64,000 nt of DNA from JAICYJ01 sp045806525 (GCA_045806525.1 JBJMJD010000105.1:4340-68339); one strand, 5' to 3'; positions 23,661 through 32,712 are shown, counted from the first letter of the stretch. Numbers and translations: made by a program. Notes: generated from the letters alone by a model not told the origin.

Positions 23661-24580
23661 GACACGTCTCCCTCGGTTGGCATTGCGATCGAGCAGCCCA
23701 GGCGCGCGGCCACGTGCGCACCGGCCCGGTTGGCCACGACGGCAGCCGCCGCGGGCTGATCGCCGCGCAGCAGACGCCAGCCGAAGGCGGCGGCGAACGC
23801 GTCACCGGCGCCGAGGCCGTTCACCACGTCGACCGGGTGGGGCGGCACCACGGCCGGCTCCTGCCCGGCGACGTACACCGTCACACCGCGGCCACCGTGC
23901 TTGTTGGCGACGACGCCGACGCCCATATCAAGCAGCCGGGAGGCGTCGGCCGTGCCCACGGCCGCGGTCAGCTCTTCGTCGGAGCCGAGCGCCACGCCGG
24001 CATGGCGTGCGGCGTCGCGCATGCAGGCGGCGTACTCGACCGGGTCGTCCCACAGCACTGGCCGCCAGTCGAGGTCGAGCACCGTGGTGCCGGCGCCTCC
24101 GGCCCGCGCCTCAAGCAGCGACTGGGTGGCCAGGCGGGACGGCTCGATGGCGAAGCCCGTGCCGCTGACGTAGGCCAGCGGCGCCGCGGCCAGGGCCTCC
24201 AGATCGAGCGACCCGACCGCCAGCTCCCAGTCGGGACAGGTGGGCGTGCGGTAGAAGGTGATCGGGAAGTTGTCCGGCGGCCATGCCTCGCAGAAGGCAA
24301 GTGCTGTGCGCAGCGTGGGGTGGGTGCCCAGCCAGCGGCAATCCACTCCCTGCGCGGTCAGCCAGTCGCGCACGTAGCGGCCGTGGCCGTCGTCTCCCAC
24401 GGCCGAGACGATCGCGGTGCGCACACCCAGGCGGGCAAGCCCGGTGGCGACGTTGCCGGCGAACCCGCCGACGTACTTGTGGAAGCCTTCGACCTGCTCG
24501 AGCGGCACCCGCAGCTGCATCGGGTAGAGGTCGACGCAGACGCGGCCCATCACCACCGCCTCCAGCTCCGTGGCGCGCAT
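23657..24580 (-). CDS. iolC: 5-dehydro-2-deoxygluconokinase (PfkB family)
   Basis: A 307-residue PfkB kinase. The substrate region VCVDLYPMQ, GGFAGNVATGLARLG and the C-terminal NGLGAGDAFAAAFGWRLL are characteristic of IolC, which phosphorylates 5-dehydro-2-deoxy-D-gluconate. Many actinobacterial IolC proteins carry a C-terminal DUF2090 domain proposed to be the aldolase of the next step; here it is absent, so another aldolase is needed (see 33809-34753). The ATG at 24580 lies six bases after a TATGGT element. A perfect LacI-type palindrome overlaps its promoter. Confidence 0.88.
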   Translation of the reverse strand: MRATELEAVVMGRVCVDLYPMQLRVPLEQVEGFHKYVGGFAGNVATGLARLGVRTAIVSAVGDDGHGRYVRDWLTAQGVDCRWLGTHPTLRTALAFCEAWPPDNFPITFYRTPTCPDWELAVGSLDLEALAAAPLAYVSGTGFAIEPSRLATQSLLEARAGGAGTTVLDLDWRPVLWDDPVEYAACMRDAARHAGVALGSDEELTAAVGTADASRLLDMGVGVVANKHGGRGVTVYVAGQEPAVVPPHPVDVVNGLGAGDAFAAAFGWRLLRGDQPAAAAVVANRAGAHVAARLGCSIAMPTEGDVS

Positions 24581-24586
24581 GGGCGC

Positions 24587-24618
24587 ACCATACGTCAATG
24601 GTTGAAACGTTTCAACCA
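24587..24618 (-). promoter_or_regulatory. Promoter of iolC-iolB-iolE operon with palindromic LacI operator
   Basis: On the minus strand TTGAAA (24615-24610) and TATGGT (24592-24587) are 17 bases apart and TATGGT is six bases from ATG 24580, so the message is probably leaderless. Bases 24599-24618 are a perfect 20-base palindrome, TGGTTGAAAC plus its complement, centred on the CG of AAACGTTT. This is the classic shape of a LacI/GalR-family operator, and it covers the -35 and spacer. Confidence 0.75.
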
Positions 24619-24720
24619 CGGTCGACAAACGCATCTCATGCCGGGCAGAGTCCTGTCGCGGGATGGTGGGCGACCTGGCGGCAGGGCCGGGGCGCGGCTG
24701 GAGGGGCTCGGGGCGGCGAC

Positions 24721-24751
24721 TTGACAACCTCGACCTCGAGGCAGAAGATAC
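24721..24751 (+). promoter_or_regulatory. Promoter candidate for the inositol importer operon
   Basis: A perfect TTGACA (24721-24726) is followed after 18 bases by AAGATA (24745-24750), a weak -10. The predicted start falls next to or inside the palindrome at 24759-24774, so a bound repressor would block it. Confidence 0.4.
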
Positions 24752-24758
24752 GCGACCA

Positions 24759-24774
24759 GTTGAAACGTTTCAAC
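24759..24774. promoter_or_regulatory. Second palindromic LacI operator
   Basis: GTTGAAACGTTTCAAC is a perfect 16-base palindrome and shares this entire core with the 20-base site at 24599-24618, 158 bases away centre to centre. The pair lies between divergent operons, a configuration that could allow looping by a tetrameric repressor or simply independent control of each side. Confidence 0.75.
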
Positions 24775-24795
24775 AGCGACCGTTCGGAGCTCTAA

Positions 24796-25749
24796 CTGCG
24801 GATCGGCGTGTTCAACGACGGGTTGGCCCACCTCTCGCGCGCGGATGCCTTCGCCTGGTGTGCCGAACAGCAGCTGGCCGCGATCGAGATGGGCGTCGGC
24901 GGTTGGGCCAAGGCCGCCCACCAGCTGCCGCTCGACCAGCTGCTGCGCGAGCCCGGTGAGCGCGACCGGCTGGCCGGCGAGCTGACCGAGCACGGGCTGG
25001 CGCTGTCATGCGTGAACGCAGCCGGCAACCCGCTGCACCCCGATCCGGCCGTTGGCCCGCACCACGCGGCGCTGCTGCGGGGGGCGGTCGAGCTGGCCGC
25101 ACTGCTGGGCGTCGACCGGGTGGTGACGATGAGCGGCTGTCCAGGCGGCCGCGACGGCGGCACCAGTCCCGTGTTCGCCCCCTGGGCCCTGACCCCGGAC
25201 GACGAGCCGCTCTGGAATTGGCAGTACGAGCAGCGGCTGGCGCCGTTCTGGAGAGAGTTGGGCGCGTGGGCGCGCGAGTCCGCGCCGTCGGTGCTGATCT
25301 GCCTCGAATTACACGCCGGCGCCTCCGCCTACAGCCCCGGCGGCTACGTGCGGATTGCCGAGGCAGGGGGCGACAACATCCGCGTCAACTTCGACCCCAG
25401 CCACTTCTGGTGGCAGGGCATCGACCCGCTTCGGGTGCTCGACCAGGTTGGCGACCGGGTCGGGTTCAGCCACGGCAAGGACACGCTGCTGCACCCTGAC
25501 CGGATCGCCGACCACGGCGTCTTCGACTTCCGCTTTCCGGTCGATCCGGACATCGCTCCCTGGCACTTCGCTTCGGTCGGCGGCGGCCGTGGGGTAGACG
25601 AGTGGTCGCGGCTGCTTGCTGCGCTGCACTCTGCCGGCTACCGCGGCGACGTCTCCATCGAGCACGAGGATCCCCGGGTCGACGCCGAGCAGGGCATCCG
25701 CGAGTCGCACGCGGTGCTGCGGACGGCGCTGGCCGGGGTGCCCGCGTGA
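24796..25749 (+). CDS. Sugar phosphate isomerase/epimerase TIM barrel (IolE/IolH type)
   Basis: An AP-endonuclease-2-type TIM barrel. Metal-site segments include the L-I-C-L-E-L-H-A-G strand, RVNFDPSHFWWQGIDPL, GFSHGKDTLL and DVSIEHEDPR. The only ATG/GTG start is GTG 24808, but that would cut into the first barrel strand (RIGVFNDGL) and lies 18 bases from the ribosome-binding site; the CTG at 24796 gives that strand intact and is six bases from GGAG (24786-24789), so I take CTG as the start (317 residues). It opens the importer/IolD operon and overlaps the LacI gene. An epimerase or dehydratase role in inositol or an analogue is inferred. Confidence 0.8.
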   Translation: MRIGVFNDGLAHLSRADAFAWCAEQQLAAIEMGVGGWAKAAHQLPLDQLLREPGERDRLAGELTEHGLALSCVNAAGNPLHPDPAVGPHHAALLRGAVELAALLGVDRVVTMSGCPGGRDGGTSPVFAPWALTPDDEPLWNWQYEQRLAPFWRELGAWARESAPSVLICLELHAGASAYSPGGYVRIAEAGGDNIRVNFDPSHFWWQGIDPLRVLDQVGDRVGFSHGKDTLLHPDRIADHGVFDFRFPVDPDIAPWHFASVGGGRGVDEWSRLLAALHSAGYRGDVSIEHEDPRVDAEQGIRESHAVLRTALAGVPA

Positions 25750-26693
25750 GCGCCACCATGCGCGACGTGGCACGCCGCTCCGGCGTGTCGGTGGCGACGG
25801 TCTCCAACGTGCTGCACAACACCGCGCCCGTGGCCGAGCGCACGCGGTTGCGCGTGCTGGAGGCGATCGAGCAACTCGGCTACCGGCAGAACGAGGTGGC
25901 GCGATCGCTGAAGCGCCAGACGACTCACACGCTGGGCGTCTCGATCCCAGATGCGCTCAACCCCTTCCACGCCACGCTGGCGCTCGAGGTCGAGCGGCGC
26001 GCGCACCGCGACGGGTTCGCTGTGCTGGTGGCCGAGACCGAGAACGATCCCGAGACCGAGATGGCGCAGGTGCAGGCCCTGGTGGGCCGGCGCGTGGACG
26101 GGGTCATCTTCCCGGCCGTGACAGCAGGCTCGGCAATCCCCAGCGAACTGCTCGACCGCAGTATCCCGGTGGTCGTGGTGTCGTTCGAGGGCGACGACGA
26201 GCGGCTGGGCGTCATCGCGGTGGACGAGTTCGCCGCCATGGACGAGGTGGTGGAGCACCTGCTCTCGCTCGGCCATCGCCGCATCGCCTTCGCCCACTCC
26301 GGCCAGCACGAGGAGCAGGTGGACATCCGTCCTGAGGCGCTGCGGGCGGCCCTGGCGCGGCGGGGTCTGGAGCCGGTCGCCGGAGTGGCCGCTGCCACCG
26401 CCGTCTGCTGCACCAACGACGTGGTCGCGATCGCGCTGCTCGACGAGCTGGAGCGGGGCGGCCGGCGCGTGCCGCAGGACGTCTCCGTTGTCGGGTTCGA
26501 CGACATCCCGCTTGCGGCACATGGCCGCATCGACCTCACCACCGTGCGGCAGCCGGCTCGCGAGATGGGACGGCTGGCCGCGGAGATGGTGCTGAGCGCG
26601 ATTGCCGACCGGCGCCACGCCGCCGAGCGCGTGGTGATCGCGACCGAGCTGATCGTGCGCGGTTCCACAGGCCCCGTGGCGGACGCGGCCTGA
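25746..26693 (+). CDS. LacI-family transcriptional regulator with shortened effector domain
   Basis: A 315-residue regulator, short for the family (330-345). The N-terminal helix-turn-helix and hinge are normal (MRDVARRSGVSVATVSNVLH, then RQNEVARSLKRQTTHTLGVS). The periplasmic-binding-protein-like effector domain follows, but the segment between ALARRGLEP and TAVCCTND (about residues 205-215) is only about seven residues where relatives have about 30, removing a helix and strand that border the ligand cleft. The C-terminus (VPQDVSVVGFDDIPLA) is normal and the frame is intact. The GTG at 25746 overlaps the upstream gene. It most likely binds the two AAACGTTT palindromes at 24599 and 24759. Confidence 0.93.
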   Translation: MSATMRDVARRSGVSVATVSNVLHNTAPVAERTRLRVLEAIEQLGYRQNEVARSLKRQTTHTLGVSIPDALNPFHATLALEVERRAHRDGFAVLVAETENDPETEMAQVQALVGRRVDGVIFPAVTAGSAIPSELLDRSIPVVVVSFEGDDERLGVIAVDEFAAMDEVVEHLLSLGHRRIAFAHSGQHEEQVDIRPEALRAALARRGLEPVAGVAAATAVCCTNDVVAIALLDELERGGRRVPQDVSVVGFDDIPLAAHGRIDLTTVRQPAREMGRLAAEMVLSAIADRRHAAERVVIATELIVRGSTGPVADAA

Positions 26694-27778
26694 TGGACGT
26701 CCGCTACCAGGGCGTGGGCAAGATGTTCAGCGGCGTTCCGGCGCTGATCGACCTCGACCTGGAGGTGCCGGACGGGAAGTTCCTGGCGCTGCTGGGGCCG
26801 AGCGGCTGCGGCAAGACCACAGCCCTGCGGATCCTGGCCGGGCTGGAGGAGCCGACGTCCGGGCAGGTGTTCATCGGCGGGGACGACGTCACCAAGCTGC
26901 AGCCGCGCGAACGCGACGTGGCGATGGTGTTCCAGAGCTATGCGCTCTACCCGCACAAGAATGTGGCCGAAAACATCGCCTATCCGCTACGGGTGCGCAA
27001 GATCGACAAGCGGGAGCGCGAGTTGCGAGTCGCAAAGGTGGCCGAGCTGCTGTCGATCATGCCGCTGCTGGGCCGGATGCCACGACAGCTATCCGGCGGC
27101 CAGCGACAGCGGGTGGCACTGGCACGCGCGATCGTGCGCGAGCCTCGGGCGTTCCTGATGGACGAGCCGCTGTCGAACCTGGACGCGCAGCTGCGGCTGC
27201 AGATGCGGATCGAGATCAAGCGGCTGCAACGCGAACTGGCCACCACCACGCTCTACGTGACCCACGACCAGGTCGAGGCGATGACCATGGCCGACATGGT
27301 GGCAGTGATGCACGAGGGCCGGCTGCAACAGCTGGCGGCCCCAGCCGATCTCTACGCCCACCCGGCCAACCTGTTCGTGGCCCGCTTCTGCGGCTCGCCG
27401 CCCATGAACGTGCTCTCGGGCGATGTGACGGACGGTGTCTTCGCGCACCCGGCCGGGCGGGTGCCGCTCGACCGCAGCGACCACAGCGGCCCGGTCAAGC
27501 TGGGCTTCAGGCCAGAGCATGCGACCATGGTGCAGCCGGGCACGGCCGGCGCCCTCGCCGCCGAGGTCTACGTGGTGGAGCCGCTCGGCAACGAGACGCT
27601 GTTGGCGCTGCAGATCGGCGATGACCTCATCAACCTGCGCGCGGCCGCCGGAGTCGATCCGGCGGTCGGCAGCTCGTGCGGCGTCCTGCCGGCCACGCCA
27701 AACCTCCGCTTGTTCGACGCCGTCACAGGCTCCGCCATCACCAACGACCGACCCGCAACCGAAGGAGCGAAAGCATGA
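26693..27778 (+). CDS. Sugar ABC importer ATPase (MalK/UgpC type)
   Basis: A 361-residue CUT1 ATPase: Walker A GPSGCGKTT (residues 35-43), signature LSGGQRQRVALARAI, Walker B FLMDEPLSNLD, switch His in LYVTHDQVEAMTM, and a C-terminal regulatory MOP-like domain of about 120 residues. It energises the permeases at 29154 and 30056. The ATG shares one base with the LacI stop (TGATG), and its own stop overlaps the binding-protein start. This is a complete dedicated ATPase, unlike the importer at 943-3907. Confidence 0.95.
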   Translation: MDVRYQGVGKMFSGVPALIDLDLEVPDGKFLALLGPSGCGKTTALRILAGLEEPTSGQVFIGGDDVTKLQPRERDVAMVFQSYALYPHKNVAENIAYPLRVRKIDKRERELRVAKVAELLSIMPLLGRMPRQLSGGQRQRVALARAIVREPRAFLMDEPLSNLDAQLRLQMRIEIKRLQRELATTTLYVTHDQVEAMTMADMVAVMHEGRLQQLAAPADLYAHPANLFVARFCGSPPMNVLSGDVTDGVFAHPAGRVPLDRSDHSGPVKLGFRPEHATMVQPGTAGALAAEVYVVEPLGNETLLALQIGDDLINLRAAAGVDPAVGSSCGVLPATPNLRLFDAVTGSAITNDRPATEGAKA

Positions 27779-29148
27779 GCGACCACAGCAGTGAGCGCAC
27801 CAGGCGCTCGTACACCCGCAGGGAGGTGCTCCGGGGCGCGGCTGGAACCGGCGCGGCGCTCGGCCTGGCGCCCATCCTTGCGGCCTGCGGAGGCGGCAGC
27901 AGCAGCTCCTCCGGCGGCGGCGCGTCCGGAGGCTCGGGTCCGATCACCATCGGCAGCTTCTCCGATCCGGCCATGGTGCCTTTCCGCGACGATTTCCTGA
28001 AGAAGTACACGCAGGAGACCGGCAACGTCGCCCACTACAACGAGACCAACTACGACGCCTGGTACCAGAACTCCAAGAACGACGGACTCCAGAAGACCGG
28101 CGCCTACGACATCTACGTGATGGACGACAACTGGGTGCCCGAGTTCGCCGCCTCCGGAATCGTCCAGAGCCTGGATAAGCTGGGCCTCAAGGTGAACCCC
28201 GACATCCTGCAGAAGGGCCTCGAGCAGGGCTACTGGCCGCCCAAGTCGGGGCCGCGGCTGAAGGCGTTCGCGAGCGACACGCCCCAGCTGTACTCGCTGG
28301 TGATCATCGACGACGTCGAGATGCTGTATTACAACAGCGACTACTTCAAGTCGGCCCCGCAGACGTGGGACGATATCTACGCGGTCGCCAAGACCACCAA
28401 GCCGCCGCTCTACGGCTGGACGGCGCGAGGCGTGGCCGGCAACCCGATCGTGCAGACCTACCTGCCACTGCTCAACTCCTACGGCGGCAACTTCGTGAAC
28501 GACGACTGGTCGCCGGGGTTCGCCGGGCCGGAGGGCGTGGGCGCGCTGGAGCGCCTGTTCTCGTTCATCCCGTACATGCCGTCCGGTGTTGCCGCATTCG
28601 ACACCGACCAGGAGACGGCAGCGTTCCTGCAGGGCCACGCGACGGCCATGACCGAGTACACGGGCACGGCCCACGGAGTGGACGACCCCACGGTGTCCAA
28701 GGTCGTGGGGAAGGTCGACTTCGCGGCCACGCCGTCTCAGGAGAAGAGTGGACCGGCCATCGGCACGTTCATCTGCGGCATCGCTTCGGGCGCTCCCAAC
28801 CCGGCCGGCGCGGTCGCATTCCTGGAGTGGTTCACGTCCAGCAAGGTGCAGCAGGAGTTCGCGGGCGGCGGCAGCGCGGCCGTCACCGGCAGCGCTCTGC
28901 GTGATCCGGCACTGTCGAAGAAGTACCGCTGGCTGCCGGCCATCGCCGACGCAGTCGATAACTCGGTGCCCAAGCCGAAGACCCCCGACGAGCCGAAGAT
29001 GGAGGATCTACTGGGAACGGCCCTGAACCAGGCGCTGGTGCAGGCGATCTCGCAGAAGTCCGGGTACCAGCAGATCGCGCAGTCGCACCTCACCACAGCA
29101 GCCAATCAGATCACCGCATACCTGAAGCAGCAGGGCACCTACTTCTAG
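27775..29148 (+). CDS. Tat-exported sugar/polyol-binding lipoprotein
   Basis: A 457-residue binding protein. The N-terminus has a twin-arginine signal (SYTRREVLRGAAGTGAALG) ending in the lipobox LAAC, followed by a Gly/Ser linker, so it is folded before export and then lipid-anchored. The mature domain belongs to solute-binding family 1, with a TIGSFSDPAMVPFRDDFL opening. The ATG at 27775 overlaps the ATPase stop; longer in-frame starts lie in the ATPase gene. Its place beside IolD-like and Gfo/Idh genes suggests an inositol or related cyclitol ligand; this is context only. Confidence 0.92.
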   Translation: MSDHSSERTRRSYTRREVLRGAAGTGAALGLAPILAACGGGSSSSSGGGASGGSGPITIGSFSDPAMVPFRDDFLKKYTQETGNVAHYNETNYDAWYQNSKNDGLQKTGAYDIYVMDDNWVPEFAASGIVQSLDKLGLKVNPDILQKGLEQGYWPPKSGPRLKAFASDTPQLYSLVIIDDVEMLYYNSDYFKSAPQTWDDIYAVAKTTKPPLYGWTARGVAGNPIVQTYLPLLNSYGGNFVNDDWSPGFAGPEGVGALERLFSFIPYMPSGVAAFDTDQETAAFLQGHATAMTEYTGTAHGVDDPTVSKVVGKVDFAATPSQEKSGPAIGTFICGIASGAPNPAGAVAFLEWFTSSKVQQEFAGGGSAAVTGSALRDPALSKKYRWLPAIADAVDNSVPKPKTPDEPKMEDLLGTALNQALVQAISQKSGYQQIAQSHLTTAANQITAYLKQQGTYF

Positions 29149-29153
29149 GCCCT

Positions 29154-30059
29154 GTGAGGAGAACGTACGCAGCATCCGGCGGACCGGTACGGGCTCGGCG
29201 AGGACGGTTCCTCGCCAGCCCGTATCTGATGCTGCTGCCGGCCGGCATCGCGCTGGCCCTCGTGTCGATCTACCCGCTCTTCTACGGCGTTCGCGCGAGC
29301 TTCACGCACTATCTGTACGGCCGTGACCTGGGCTTCAACGGCCTCACGAACTACCGCATCATCTGGAACGACACGTTCTTCCGCAGCGCCATGCTCACCA
29401 CGCTCAAGTATGTGGTGTGCACCGTCTCGATCGAGACCGTGCTGGGGCTAGGCCTGGCGCTGCTGGTGTCACGCGAGATCAAGTTCGCCGGCCCGATCCG
29501 GGTCGGCCTGATCCTGCCGATGACGATCGCACCCGTGGTGGTGGGTGTGATGTGGCGGCTGCTGTACGACAGCGGCGTCGGCGTCGTCAACCCGATCTAC
29601 GAGTTCTTCGGCCTCGGTCCGCCCGACCTGCTGGCCCACAACAACAGCGCCTTTGCGGCGGTGGTGCTGGTCGACATCTGGGAGTGGACGCCGCTGATAT
29701 TTCTGATCATCCTGGCCGGCCTGCAGTCGTTGCCCGAGGAGCCGCTGGAGGCCGCGCGAGTGGACGGCGCCGGGCGGCTGCGGCTGTTCTTCGACCACAC
29801 GCTGCCGCAGCTGCGCTCGGTGCTGCTGGTGGCGGTGGTTCTGCGCACGATCGATGCGGTCGGCACCTTCGACCAGATCTACGTGCTGACCAAGGGCGGG
29901 CCGGGCGACGCCACCCGGGTGATCTCGATCTATGCGTACAACACCGCCTTTCTGTTCACCCAGTTTGGCCAGGCTGCCGCCATGCTGGTGTGCCTGCTGG
30001 TGATGCTGATGCTTCTCATGATCGTGGCTGTGCGGCTGCTGAGGAGGGTGTCGGCATGA
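29154..30059 (+). CDS. Carbohydrate ABC transporter permease, MalF type
   Basis: A 301-residue permease with six hydrophobic segments from about residue 24 and the EAA loop LPEEPLEAARVDGAGRLRLF near residue 200. It starts at GTG 29154, five bases after the binding-protein stop, and overlaps the next permease by four bases. A GFNGLTNYRII segment after helix 1 is typical of MalF-type subunits. Part of the importer encoded by 26693-30886. Confidence 0.94.
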   Translation: MRRTYAASGGPVRARRGRFLASPYLMLLPAGIALALVSIYPLFYGVRASFTHYLYGRDLGFNGLTNYRIIWNDTFFRSAMLTTLKYVVCTVSIETVLGLGLALLVSREIKFAGPIRVGLILPMTIAPVVVGVMWRLLYDSGVGVVNPIYEFFGLGPPDLLAHNNSAFAAVVLVDIWEWTPLIFLIILAGLQSLPEEPLEAARVDGAGRLRLFFDHTLPQLRSVLLVAVVLRTIDAVGTFDQIYVLTKGGPGDATRVISIYAYNTAFLFTQFGQAAAMLVCLLVMLMLLMIVAVRLLRRVSA

Positions 30060-30886
30060 CCCGCCGCGTGTGGGCCCGCATCGGCCTCTACCTGACGCTT
30101 GGCCTGATCCTGCTGATCGCCATGTTCCCGTTCTGGTGGATGATCAACACCTCGCTCAAGCAGCAGGCCGACATCTTCGGCGGCGTCACGCTGTACCCGC
30201 ACAACCCCACGACCGCCAACTACTCGCGGCTGTTCAACACCTACCACTTCGCGGAGTACCTGCAGAACAGCATCCTGATCGTGACCGTCTCGGTGGCCGT
30301 CAGCCTGGTGCTGGGCACGCTCGCCGCCTATCCTCTGGCGCGCTTCCACCTGCGGTTCGGGCTCAACCAGTCGGCGCTGGTGGTGGCGCTCCTGGTGCGG
30401 ATGCTGCCACCGATCCTGCTGGTGATCCCCTTCTACATCATGCTCGGCAGGTGGGGTCTTCTGAATACGCGCATGGGTCTGATCCTGATCTACTCCTGCC
30501 TCAACACCAGCTTCGTGATCTGGATGATGCAGAGCTTCCTCGCCGAGATCCCGCGTGACATCGAGGAGGCGGCGATGGTGGACGGCGACAGTCGGCTGAC
30601 CGCGCTGAGGCGCGTGGTGCTGCCGCTGGCGGCGCCGGGCCTCGCGGCCACCGCCATCTTCAGCGTGATCGCCACCTACAACGACTTCCTGCTGGCGCTG
30701 TCGCTGACCTCGACGCCGACCGCTCAGACGGTGCCCGTGGGTGTCTCCACCCTGATCGGCAAGATCCAGATCGAGTACGGGCCGATGGCCGCAGCGGGCG
30801 TGGTGGGTGCAGTGCCGATCGTGATCTTCGCGCTGCTGGTGCAGCGCCACTTCGTGCGCGGGCTGACGCTGGGCGCGGTCAAGTGA
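30056..30886 (+). CDS. Carbohydrate ABC transporter permease, MalG type
   Basis: A 276-residue permease with six transmembrane segments and the EAA loop IPRDIEEAAMVDGDSRLTAL. The opening FPFWWMINTSLK is typical for MalG-type subunits. ATG 30056 overlaps the MalF-type gene and the stop overlaps the IolD-like gene's GTG, so import and catabolism are translationally coupled in this operon. Confidence 0.94.
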   Translation: MTRRVWARIGLYLTLGLILLIAMFPFWWMINTSLKQQADIFGGVTLYPHNPTTANYSRLFNTYHFAEYLQNSILIVTVSVAVSLVLGTLAAYPLARFHLRFGLNQSALVVALLVRMLPPILLVIPFYIMLGRWGLLNTRMGLILIYSCLNTSFVIWMMQSFLAEIPRDIEEAAMVDGDSRLTALRRVVLPLAAPGLAATAIFSVIATYNDFLLALSLTSTPTAQTVPVGVSTLIGKIQIEYGPMAAAGVVGAVPIVIFALLVQRHFVRGLTLGAVK

Positions 30887-32712
30887 GCGTCAGGCGGCTG
30901 ACCACCGCCCAGGCGCTGGTGGCGTTCCTGGCGGCGCAGCAGGTGGAGCGGGACGGCGTCACGGCGCCGCTGTTCGCGGGCGTGCTCGGCATCTTCGGCC
31001 ATGGCAACGTGGCCGGCATCGGTCAGGCGCTGCAGCAGGACGGGCGGCTGCGCTACGTGCTGCCGCGAAACGAACAGGCGATGGTGCACACGGCCGTGGC
31101 CTATGCCAAGCAGCGGCACCGCCTGCAGACGTGGGCCTGCACGTCGTCGATCGGGCCGGGCGCGACCAACATGGTGACGGGCGCCGCGCTGGCGACGATC
31201 AACCGGCTGCCGGTGCTGCTGCTGCCGGGTGACGTGTTCTCGTCGCGGCGGCCCAACCCCGTGTTGCAGCAGCTGGAGCTGCCCGGCCGCCCCGAGGCCT
31301 CGGTCAACGACACGCTGGCGCCGGTGTCGCGCTTCTTCGACCGGGTCAACCGGCCCGACCAGCTGCCCTCGTCGCTGCTGGAGGCGATGCGCGTGCTGAC
31401 CGACCAGGCCGAGACCGGCGCCGTCACGATCGCGCTACCGCAGGACGTGCAGGTCGAGGCCGCCGACTTTCCCGATCAGCTGTTCGACCCGCGCGTCTGG
31501 CGCATCGACCGAATCGGCGTCGCCGCGCAGCCGCTGGCGGCCGCGGTGGCGCTGCTGCGGGAGGCGCGACGCCCGTTGATCGTGGCCGGCGGAGGCCTGC
31601 GTTACTCCCAGGCCGGCGATGCGCTGCGGGCGCTGGTCGATGCCACCGGCATGCCGGTGGCCGAGACGCAGGCCGGCAAGGGCGCCCTCCCCTTCGACCA
31701 CCGCTCGGCGCTGGGTGCGCTGGGCGCCACCGGCACGCCGGGCGCCAACCTGGCCGCCCGCGAGGCGGACGTGGTGCTGGCGGTTGGCACCAGGTTGAGT
31801 GACTTCACCACCGCCTCGCACACGGCCTTCCAGGATCCCGGGCTGCGGCTGATCGCGCTCAACGTGTCGGGCTTCGACGCACACAAGCTGGGCGCGCTGC
31901 CGCTGGTGGCAGACGCCCGCGCCGGGCTCGAGCAGTTGGCGGCGGCGCTGACCGGGCATCGGGTGCCCGCGGGCCATGCCGAACTGGCCGCGCGACGCAA
32001 CTGCGAGTGGGACGCCGAGGTGGAGCGGCTGATGGCGCCGGCGGCCGGCCCACCCACGCAGGCGCAGGTGATCGGCGCGGTCAATGCCGGCCGGGCTGAC
32101 GACGTGGTGGTGTGCGCAGCGGGGAGCCTGCCCGGCGACCTGCACAAGCTCTGGCGCACCCGTGACCCCGACGGCTACCACCTCGAGTACGGCTACTCGT
32201 GTATGGGATACGAGGTGGCCGGCGGCCTTGGCGTGAAGCTGGCGGCGCCCGACCGCGAGGTGATCGTGATGGTCGGCGACGGCTCGTGGCTGATGATGTC
32301 GTCCGAGATCGCAACATCCATCCAGGAGGGTGTCCGGATGACCGTCGTCCTAATAGACAACAAGGGGTTCGGATCGATCGGAGGGCTGTCACGCTCGCTC
32401 GGCTCGGAGGGGTTCGGCACCGGGTACACGGTCTCGGTCGACCTCGTCCAGAACGCGGCCAGCCTGGGCGCGATCGCGACGCGGGCCGCGACCCTGGACG
32501 AGCTGGCCGCCTCGCTCGATGCCGCGCGCAAGGCAGACCGCACCAGCGTGATCGTGATCGCCTGCGATCCGGGGCGGCCGGTCGGATCGTACGAGTCGTG
32601 GTGGGACGTGCCGGTGGCGGAGGTCTCGGAGATGCCCGCGGTGCGGCAGGCCCGCGCGAACTACGAGCGGTCGCGCGTGAAACAGCGGCCGTTCCTGGGC
32701 GGTTCTGCGTGA
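30883..32712 (+). CDS. iolD: 3D-(3,5/4)-trihydroxycyclohexane-1,2-dione acylhydrolase (thiamine-diphosphate enzyme)
   Basis: A 609-residue thiamine-diphosphate enzyme of acetolactate-synthase fold, close to IolD length. The N-terminal pyrimidine-binding domain has the activating Glu in the Y-V-L-P-R-N-E-Q-A-M segment, and the C-terminal diphosphate domain shows VGDGSWLMMSSEIATSIQEG with the N-K-G that closes the GDG-N motif. IolD opens the six-membered ring of the dione to 5-deoxy-glucuronate, the substrate of IolB encoded in the divergent operon. It directly follows the importer permeases with a four-base overlap, making inositol the leading candidate substrate for the whole regulon. Confidence 0.92.
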   Translation: MSVRRLTTAQALVAFLAAQQVERDGVTAPLFAGVLGIFGHGNVAGIGQALQQDGRLRYVLPRNEQAMVHTAVAYAKQRHRLQTWACTSSIGPGATNMVTGAALATINRLPVLLLPGDVFSSRRPNPVLQQLELPGRPEASVNDTLAPVSRFFDRVNRPDQLPSSLLEAMRVLTDQAETGAVTIALPQDVQVEAADFPDQLFDPRVWRIDRIGVAAQPLAAAVALLREARRPLIVAGGGLRYSQAGDALRALVDATGMPVAETQAGKGALPFDHRSALGALGATGTPGANLAAREADVVLAVGTRLSDFTTASHTAFQDPGLRLIALNVSGFDAHKLGALPLVADARAGLEQLAAALTGHRVPAGHAELAARRNCEWDAEVERLMAPAAGPPTQAQVIGAVNAGRADDVVVCAAGSLPGDLHKLWRTRDPDGYHLEYGYSCMGYEVAGGLGVKLAAPDREVIVMVGDGSWLMMSSEIATSIQEGVRMTVVLIDNKGFGSIGGLSRSLGSEGFGTGYTVSVDLVQNAASLGAIATRAATLDELAASLDAARKADRTSVIVIACDPGRPVGSYESWWDVPVAEVSEMPAVRQARANYERSRVKQRPFLGGSA

